Shown here: positions 58,901-64,000 of the stretch, piece by piece
Layout: every line of letters begins with the position of its first letter
Numbering within the stretch: the stretch's first letter is position 1
NCBI GenBank assembly: GCA_907163375.1
Contig: CAJQUW010005296.1
Location: 248,001-312,000 of the forward strand
Direction: 5' to 3'
Length of the DNA: 64,000 nt
From: Prostheceraeus crozeri
Lineage: Eukaryota; Platyhelminthes; Polycladida; Euryleptidae
Translations under genes and position numbers: made by a program
The notes under the pieces: generated by a model
Databases searched by the model: none
Told to the model about the DNA's origin: nothing
Seen by the model: the letters and a program-made list of their open reading frames with translations, nothing else

Positions 58901-61900
58901 CAAGAGTATTTTCTTAAGCATGATCATGTCACAGGCAACCTGCCACTGGCAGAGCAAAACAACAGAATCAAAGACAATGACTTCATTTAACTTTGAAAGA
59001 TGTAAATAGGTCCATATCACTGTTCAAATTCAAGAAATGAAACATGAATTTAGTGAATCATAAAATCATGCCGGTGAAAATTGAATTAAAAACTTCAAAT
59101 TTCAGACAAGAAAGCACGAATAATATCGCGACTTTTTCATGAAGGCTTCCATTATAATACGGATCATGAAATTCCCTTGATAATCAGTTTGATTTCCACT
59201 TAGTTAGGATGCTTTTCAGCAAATACTCATTCCTTTTGATATCCAACTTGTTTCAGTCCAACTACTTATATAGAGGAGTCATCTCGGTAGTACATAAATT
59301 GGCAAATTTTGACTTTTCCGAAAGTGCTCAATTAATTTTTTGGACCACGGAACGTAATCTCCGCAAAAAAGTGTATCTTTTGATATAAAAATTTTCACTG
59401 TATACAGATACTTTTTTGAGTCGACCTGCATTACTCTATGTCCCCACCTCTCCTCTCTTCAGTCCTATTGGGGACTCGCATGTTTAAAAAATATTGCTTA
59501 TATCTGAGATCCAAAAATAAAGATCATAAGACAGGTTTTTTGATGTGCCTTCATTTGTGATGATATCAAGATAGCCCTTGCAAGAGGTTCTTTATGATGA
59601 GTATTCGAATTTCACTAATTGATTATTCTAAAATCCCTTATCTCAGTATTCTGTACGGCGAATTACAGACCGCAGAAAGCAGCGAATAAGATAAATTCGA
59701 CGACTTCACTTGTTGATGATTGATAACGTCGCACAGAAATAATAGCTATTTGTTGCGACTGTTTGACTGTAAAAACAATAAAAAGATGATTCCAAATATT
59801 CTTCCAAATGGGTGTGACATATTGTTAAAACTATTTTTCCGGAAATCCACCATCTATATCAAAATTAAAGTTAAAAAGTCACAAGCTTTCGGTGGTCATG
59901 CTCATGATCTGAACATTTCAATGTTGCATCATTCTCACATGAATAAGGTGTGTAGCATGACCACCGAAAGGTTGTGACTTTTTAACTTTAATTTTGAATA
60001 CAGATGGTGGATTTCCGGAAAAATAGTTTTAGCAACAATAAAAAGGTTCAGGCAATATTCTTATATCTTCATCGCTTTTCACAGTGCACTAAACTGCACA
60101 TTGTGAATTCATCCACTTGTTTTTTAGATTTCACTGCGAACGATCAGTTGATTGTTTTCCAAAATAAATAAGCAATTTCCAAAAGATTCATGTACATGCG
60201 AAATATCCCAGCGCTGAAAATGTCTTAGCTTGAATTTTCTTAGTATCAGACATCCTCATTTTCATAGAATTTTTTCTTCATTATCGCAACAGAGATTTGT
60301 AACAATTTGTTTCTATCATATGAAAGACATTTTGAATAAATCAGGCGGTGTGGAAATTTCAGCAGAGAACATACAAGGGACAGGGAAGATTTAAATTTAA
60401 TCGGTGAAATATGATAGTCGCTGCTTGATGATGATATCTAAGAATCAGTAGCTCAAGGATCATTTTACAACACGAAAGACAGCAGATAAAGAAAACATCA
60501 AGTCATTATCTGGCTTAAATACTAGCTGATATACGCACGACGAAGTTCAATGTTGAAATATGTTTTGACAGATGTCAAAGAATAAACTTACAATTGTGAA
60601 CCAACCAGCGATGCTGAGAATTTCTTCTGCTTGAGACTGAAAAATTGAAGTGAATGTATCAATGGTGATGAGACATTTCATAAACAAATTCACTAATTGA
60701 ATCAAGGAATAATTACTCGTAGAGACTTTTCTGTTCTGTGCCTTATAAAATTCAGAAATGTAGCTTTTGTTTTGCGTAATGTTTCTCAAAAATTATGAGT
60801 GTTGGAACAAAATCAGCAGGATCTCTCAAATTCAATAACAGCTTGTAATGTATTCATTCTGGCAAGTTCAACTTAAAACGCGAATTCAATGTCATCGTGT
60901 AAAAAGCATCTTACCATAAACTCTTTGATTTCATGAAATTTAGTCCGTTACTTAAGCAGCAAAGTAACAATATACACTATAATATCAAGTCTGAAAATTT
61001 GACACTAAATTCTATTTATAGTAACACCAATTAGAGCGTGGGTTTAATTAAAATCTTTAAATGCACTTCATCATAAGATTCGCCATATGATTATATCCAA
61101 TGACTACATGAAATTTTGTCCACTAGTTTAGTAGTTTACACAAAAAATGCAAAAACAAATGAAATAATCCAAGGGTTATCAGAAAGGGGGATTATAATGC
61201 ATGAAATGCTTGGACAGTTACTATGTCAACCCAAAACGCAACGATTGCGAAATCTATTCACACGCATTACTAATGTCTCGTCAAAATACTAGCACCAAAA
61301 TCCTTTAATAGCCTTGCATCAGAAAATATTGATTATCAATGGGTCCAAGATGACAGATATGCACAAAATGTTCATGCAGCAATGTTATTTAAGATGCTTT
61401 CTCACATAGGCCTATGTTGTAACCATTTCATCGACATTTTTGTCACTCTTTTCATAGCCATACACAGTTTTTTCAGAGTTTTAATTCAGGTATAGATGCA
61501 GTAAAATGAAATGTCATTTAATATTCCGTCACTGGAATATTGTACTTTCGCATCGTTTCTCCTTCCTCTGTTCCAAGCTTGAAGTCTGCACACTGCGATA
61601 TGCATATTTTCTAATGCAATCCCCAGTACTGAGGTAGGATGGTTCCTGCACGATATATTTCTCATCCGAAAATCCGACTCAACTATCTCACCGCCGACCT
61701 CTGCACTCCCGAGATCTCCATTACTGGTCGACATCTGCGGGTCTGCGTGTGATCGGTTTCACGTTATCGGATTTGGCGCAACCCGACACCATCGGACTTT
61801 GATGCGAGAGACGTGGTAAATCAACTGATTGCGGATCCCAAATGTGCCTTATCTGACATTAAACTCCAACGGCTTTTTGGGACATTCTTGAATCACTTCC

Positions 61901-63745
61901 TAACAGGGGTAGAGATCTTTGAGCGCCTCTATCCAACTGCGACTTCAAGGAACAGACAATGGAGAACATAACTGAAACATTTTTCGATTGAATGGAGGGA
62001 TCCAATGTCTTCACTGCTGCTGACCATTGCGGTGGAGAAGTTTCAGAACTATTTAACAGCAGACCTTCTTGAACACGAATATGAATTCTCAGCGAATTCA
62101 GTTTGTCTCATCAGTGCCCAGCTGCAGAAGCATTCGTAATAGCTGTATCTCTTAACGAAATTTTAAAACGTAGTCTTTGTCTGATGAATATCTCAAAATA
62201 CGACGCTTTTCGGAAATTCGGCTTTCATCTAAATTTGCTCACTGGTGGCTAAGCATTTGCATCGATATTTCAAATATTGTATTTTCGCTTCATGTGCCGC
62301 TTCGATATGAATTCAGATTGAAACATTTGTTGGCTGCGAATCCGACATTTTTAAACAATCTTTTTTACATTTGCTAACCTATGTTAGTTGTGATTATCAT
62401 GGTCATTACTAGAATAGCAGATTATACGAAACTATGCGCATTCTATAAAGTTCAATACAAATAGAATCATTGAGTTGCATCCACAGCTGAAAAATTGGAA
62501 CAGACCTGAATAGCTGCCATTTCATCCAATATCAGGATTCATCAGCATGCCTAGTTTACATCTCTCAACATCGACACAGCTCCCTATTTAAAGTTGCAGC
62601 CATGGGAGTGTGTTTGAAGTGATATTTAATGAATGCCCGTCGAAATTTCACTAACTTGCTACACTAGTTGACATGCCACGCTCAATCACGCGTAATTAAA
62701 CATGACCCCAAACATCCGTGGCTATGCGGGACATTGCTGCAATATCTGTTATATAAGTTAGTTGGCAGTCCTGTTATATAGACTTTGCGTCTCATGTGTC
62801 TGCATGTATCAGAGGCTAAATAATGTGATAGGACCTCAATTTCATGCTCAGGGAAGACAGAACATGCTTGGCGGTTCATCTGTGGTTCAAGCGGCAACGC
62901 AGACAACTGTAGACGACGCGCAAACTATAAACGCTCGCCCGCGCGTATTCATAAACATTTCCCATGTTTTAACAATATCAGATCAAGTGATTTCTGACTC
63001 TTAGTGCAGCGCGTATGTGCATAGAAGAATAGGATGTCCTTAACCACGGATGTTTGGGGTGCTCCGTAATTACGCGTGACATGTCACCTAGTGTAATTGC
63101 AAATCTCAAATTTACCCGGGCATGGCTGCAACTTTAAACAGGAAGCTGTGTCGATGTTGAGAGTTGTAAACTAGGCCTGTTGATGATTGTAAACTAGGCC
63201 TGTTGATGATTTCTGACATTGGATGAAATAGCAGCTATTCAGGTCTGCTCCCATTTTTCACTCATTTTTATATTTTTCCATTTTGCACTCATTTTTGCAA
63301 ATCAATATTTAGTTATTCTATTTACATTGTTTGCAAAAAGCAGCATTTGTTAATTATTTCAGGCGCACTAACTTTGGAGATTTGCCAGTAGTGTGGCAAA
63401 AGTGATAAATTAATGCTCGTCGAAGTTTCACTAACTTGCCAATCACTAGTATTTTATTTTCAAGTGTCACTGGTATTGTAAATTTCAATGCAGATGTTTT
63501 CACACTAGGAATCAGAGAGAATTGTTAGAATGACTGACCACTTGTGTGACATTTTTTTCTTTTTCTTTGATTAAGCAATGGACTATTTTTCTGAAAACTT
63601 ACAAACGCGAGGATCTGAATGACATTGTACGTGATGTTGAGGTAAACTGGTTTCTGGCAATCAATCTCGCTACATCCTCGAGGTCGCACCTTCAAATGAG
63701 GGTTGGACAGCAATTTGAGAGTGATTTGTTCTTCCCATCCAGGTT
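46565..63745 (-). CDS. nicotinic-type Cys-loop receptor subunit (divergent, non-alpha); partial gene
   Basis: Four exons join in frame: 63745-63603 (143 bp), 60636-60592 (45 bp), 51280-50620 (661 bp) and 46998-46565 (434 bp with stop), all with GT/AG borders. They give 426 visible residues; the signal-peptide exon is beyond the window. Family marks: VRP near the N-terminus, loop D Trp (AGWFTI), LWLPD (loop A), the Cys-loop CPLDVSYFPFDTQIC, three N-glycosylation sites, TM1 (PLYFIVMVLVPF), TM2 (GDRLSVALSLILSMTMYVV), TM3, a short loop of about 80 residues, and TM4. Loop C lacks the vicinal CC of alpha subunits (SQ there), so it is probably a complementary subunit. In TM2 the -1' residue is Asp and 0' is Arg instead of Glu-Lys, with 2' Ser, 6' Ser and 9' Leu kept, which still suggests a cation pore. 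The 45-bp exon and its phases match the family's conserved third exon. Introns are about 3.0, 9.3 and 3.6 kb and full of transposons. Confidence 0.9.
47306..47837 (-). repeat. fragment of a retroelement C-terminal region (restriction-like endonuclease type)
   Basis: Minus-strand frames contain KRPADILLPSLHIGRSAALD followed by LTVTHPL, a PAD...AxDxTV pattern as in restriction-like nuclease folds. Then LGWHCEPLAVSAYGTWGKNA and IYGRLSLCLQRANARALLL follow. This block recurs in many invertebrate RT-related elements; I cannot name the clade. It is broken and lies in the last receptor intron. The plus-strand frame 47236-47652 is its shadow. Confidence 0.5.
48245..48662. repeat. foldback family B, right-half copy
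   Basis: TTTGATCCTGTCTGACA, AACTAACTAGGAGACGCACAG and CTGACTGCCGGAC match the right arm of the complete copy at 56517-57226. The leftmost part corresponds to its centre. The left arm is missing. Confidence 0.7.
49369..49756 (-). repeat. Penelope-like GIY-YIG fragment
   Basis: The minus-strand product shows VVYLFLCDCGLGYYGRTSRG, a GIY-YIG-like core with YYG and an Arg following. Further downstream it has the CNC and EALHIRYF marks of Penelope endonuclease domains. It differs clearly from the other two Penelope types in the window. Only the 3' part is present, joined to a diverged hAT-like element at 49757. An inactive relic. Confidence 0.65.
49757..50266 (+). mobile_element. diverged copy of the 608-bp hAT-like element
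   Basis: It starts CACAGAATTAGAC, contains GAAATGGCACA, and from about 50010 matches 9147-9410 closely (TTAATAATGATC, GAAAACTT, CAATGATCTGAATTCTTC). It ends AATCTAATTCTGAT near 50266. 510 bp. The flanking 8-bp duplication is no longer visible, so it is older than copies 1 and 2. It lies in a receptor intron. Confidence 0.7.
50620..51280 (-). CDS. receptor large exon (ligand-binding core, Cys-loop, TM1, TM2)
   Basis: The acceptor TTGTTCCTTCATCAACAG precedes GTGTGGCAAG at 51280 (phase 0). 220 codons plus one base run to the donor CTAG|GTAAGC at 50620/50619. It encodes VWQDFRLRWDPEQYG, LWLPDLG, the 13-residue Cys-loop, TM1 and TM2. In vertebrate genes this region is split into more exons. Frames on the other strand (50412-50804) are shadows. 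Confidence 0.93.
51302..53029. other. receptor intron sequence, no gene seen
   Basis: This is part of the 9.3-kb intron. Frames at 51163-51552 and 51894-52082 (-) lack receptor motifs and splice context, so they are taken as chance. Confidence 0.5.
53030..53716. repeat. inverted-repeat element with Penelope-like end motifs
   Basis: Arms of about 140-150 bp (53030-53168 and about 53571-53716, about 80% identity) run from TCATTATATTTCACGAGGCC inward to GTGTGAGAGTCAAT. The terminal block, read as GAAGAAGGCCAGTGAAAGGC in complement, resembles the stem motif found just after the endonuclease gene of many Penelope-like elements. This may be a relic of paired Penelope ends. The interior holds a 32-bp exact direct repeat. 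Confidence 0.55.
53197..53373 (+). repeat. 32-bp exact direct repeat
   Basis: The word starting CAGAGAGATGGCTTCAGCGA occurs at 53197-53228 and 53342-53373, 145 bp apart, inside the inverted-repeat element. The bases between are GC-rich relative to their surroundings. Confidence 0.85.
53723..54440 (+). mobile_element. CATAGAGTA-family DNA element, 718 bp
   Basis: The ends CATACAGCGGGTATATTAGG and CCCTACTCTATG are flanked by a perfect 8-bp TSD GACAAATC (53715-53722 and 54441-54448). Internal landmarks match the other copies. There is a deletion after TTTTCTTAAGC relative to copy 1. Intronic. Confidence 0.85.
54449..55520. other. receptor intron sequence, no gene seen
   Basis: No open frame or repeat structure of note. 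Confidence 0.4.
55528..56258. mobile_element. candidate DNA element with AGGGGGWCCAGTGGA ends
   Basis: The left end AGGGGGACCAGTGGATTCCC and right end (complemented) AGGGGGTCCAGTGGACCCC are inverted repeats of about 20 bp. CAGGT occurs just outside both ends (55521-55525 and 56259-56263), a possible short TSD. It encloses a LINE 3' tail. Confidence 0.5.
55845..55914 (+). repeat. LINE 3' end with ATT tail
   Basis: CTTGCACTTTTGTAATGC and GAAGCAATAAAGATATC are followed by ATTATTATTATTATT, the form of a LINE 3' terminus with a trinucleotide tail. Only the extreme 3' end is present. Confidence 0.55.
56517..57226. repeat. foldback family B, complete copy, 710 bp
   Basis: The outer ends GTCCGGCAGCCAGAACGAGT and its complement (to 57226) are inverted. 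Arms run about 280 bp, carrying TTTTGGCGTGGAATATCTTC on the left against GAAGACATTCCATGCC on the right. TA lies at both flanks (56515-56516 and 57227-57228), consistent with a TA target. Two other partial copies in the window confirm a family. Non-coding. Confidence 0.82.
57232..57638 (-). repeat. Penelope-like GIY-YIG fragment
   Basis: The minus-strand product begins NKHVDYRCCNILPDRKGKVK, includes CNICDSSYIGRSPRSFKVRY as a GIY-YIG-like core, and ends HELPIIG. Only the endonuclease part remains. Its first 122 bp recur, inverted and identical, at 58746-58867. Confidence 0.75.
57639..57776 (-). repeat. duplicated receptor segment with partial copy of the 45-bp exon
   Basis: This 138-bp stretch matches 60496-60628 at about 88% identity. 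It includes the last 12 codons of the 45-bp exon (57740-57775, encoding EEILSIAGWFTF where the original has ...WFTI) and an intact GTAAGT donor. The acceptor side was not copied; what lies there is TAAGAATCATAG without a pyrimidine tract. Probably a dead exon copy, possibly a cryptic one. Confidence 0.8.
57807..59440 (+). mobile_element. rearranged CATAGAGTA-family element, 1634 bp
   Basis: The outer ends CATAGAGTAGATATATTAGG (57807) and TTACTCTATG (to 59440) are flanked by a perfect 8-bp TSD TCCCCACC (57799-57806 and 59441-59448). Inside, the left 110 bp of the family is followed by about 580 bp of unrelated sequence. A second left part (from about 58490) then runs to the normal right end. 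A 122-bp Penelope segment is spliced in at 58746-58867. Confidence 0.8.
58746..58867 (+). repeat. 122-bp Penelope-like segment captured in a DNA element
   Basis: It is identical over 122 bp, in inverted orientation, to 57517-57638. It replaces a few bases between TTTGCTAAA and TTCGATGGG of the CATAGAGTA family. The host copies around it differ by about 10% from each other, so this piece moved recently. Confidence 0.85.
59822..60035. repeat. foldback, 80-bp arms
   Basis: The left arm (59822-59902) and right arm (59954-60035) are over 90% complementary. They share TTTTTCCGGAAATCCACCAT and CTTTCGGTGGTCATGCT with their complements. The spacer is 51 bp. It lies in the receptor intron between the 45-bp exon and the large exon. 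Confidence 0.85.
60592..60636 (-). CDS. receptor 45-bp exon (loop D strand)
   Basis: The acceptor ACTTCAATTTTTCAG precedes 60636 and the donor GTAAGTTTA follows 60592. The exon is exactly 15 codons, SQAEEILSIAGWFTI, phase 0 on both sides. This matches the 45-bp exon conserved among nicotinic receptor genes, with the loop D Trp in the expected place. Confidence 0.88.
60800..62480. other. receptor intron sequence; one coding-like stretch
   Basis: At about 61810-61975 (+) a frame reads VVNQLIADPKCALSDIKLQR and FLTGVEIFERLYPTATSRNR. It looks protein-like but I do not recognise it. It may be a relic of a mobile element or a processed gene. The remainder shows nothing. Confidence 0.3.
62488..63262. 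repeat. foldback, about 240-bp arms
   Basis: Arms 62488 to about 62735 and about 63028-63262 are complementary. Shared blocks are ACAGACCTGAATAGCTGCC, CTCAACATCGACACAGCT and CCCCAAACATCCGTGG, each with its complement. The right arm carries an extra 23-bp tandem copy (TGTAAACTAGGCCTGTTGAT..., 63165-63187 and 63188-63210). A detached copy of part of the left arm (CGTCGAAGTTTCACTAACTT) occurs at about 63419. Intronic. Confidence 0.78.
63603..63745 (-). CDS. receptor second exon (N-terminal ligand-binding segment)
   Basis: The acceptor TTTCTATATTTGTAG precedes 63745 and the donor GTAAGTTTT follows 63603. The 143-bp exon starts two bases into a codon and reads EEQITLKLLSNPHLKVRPRG, then CSEIDCQKPVYLNITYNVIQ and ILAF, ending in phase 0. 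VRP and the following beta-strand are typical of nicotinic receptor exon 2. A CxxxxC pair and an N-glycosylation site (NIT) are present. Confidence 0.85.
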
Positions 63746-64000
63746 CTACAAATATAGAAAAAGATCAAGGAAGGATTTGAAAACACTGATGAATTAATCA
63801 AGCGATACGCATCTGTGATTGTTAAGCTTGCGGAAACGTCACGCCTCTTTCCATTTTAGGAAACATGCGAGATGCGCATAAAAAGTACCGAGAAAAGTGT
63901 TTGAATTATTGATTTGGATCAAAGAGGCAGCTAATTGCCAAAAACGTGGTTGTTTTTCACATCTGTCATCGTACAATAGGAAATATTCGGAATATCATTG

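Overview
This is eukaryotic DNA from an animal: AT-rich, intron-bearing and crowded with transposable elements. The host genes (a Cys-loop receptor with spliced exons and a secreted or anchored LRR protein) and the mix of jockey/CR1-like LINEs, Penelope-like elements, non-autonomous hAT-type elements and long foldback elements suggest a marine invertebrate, possibly a deuterostome or lophotrochozoan. The sequence alone does not fix the species. No prokaryotic features, CRISPR arrays, rRNA genes or true tRNA genes were seen.

Host genes. (1) 3993-4964 (+) is a leucine-rich-repeat protein with signal peptide, LRRNT, about seven LRRs and LRRCT. A strong splice acceptor lies 34 bp before its start, and a T-run near the end separates two alternative C-terminal tails. 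(2) 46565-63745 (-) is a divergent, non-alpha nicotinic-type Cys-loop receptor subunit. Four coding exons can be placed with canonical splice sites (63603-63745, 60592-60636, 50620-51280, 46565-46998); the signal-peptide exon lies beyond the window. The 45-bp exon matches the small conserved exon of the animal nAChR family, and a partial copy of it sits in the next intron at 57740-57775.

Mobile DNA. From about 10.1 to 22.18 kb lies a single plus-strand LINE of about 3.5 kb, split by a stack of later insertions with recognisable target-site duplications (TSDs): a reversed LINE fragment, a 608-bp hAT-like element, two insertions of a CATAGAGTA-ended family (one of them an 840-bp-arm palindrome), a 3.1-kb element containing a 9-bp-TSD element that itself contains a TA-flanked element, and a 1.07-kb hAT-like element. 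A Penelope-like element occupies about 27.64-30.24 kb (-). A second LINE (about 40.04-43.0 kb, +) sits inside another CATAGAGTA-family copy. A 1035-bp hAT-like element with a perfect 8-bp TSD lies at 43.5-44.6 kb. The receptor introns hold further Penelope, foldback, hAT-like and CATAGAGTA-family insertions, including a 122-bp Penelope segment present twice, inverted and identical.

The remaining stretches (about 1.4-2.6, 6.2-8.8, 23-27.5, 31.2-39.6, 44.6-46.5 and 51.3-53 kb) show no recognisable genes, only short repeats, hairpins and one tRNA-derived SINE.
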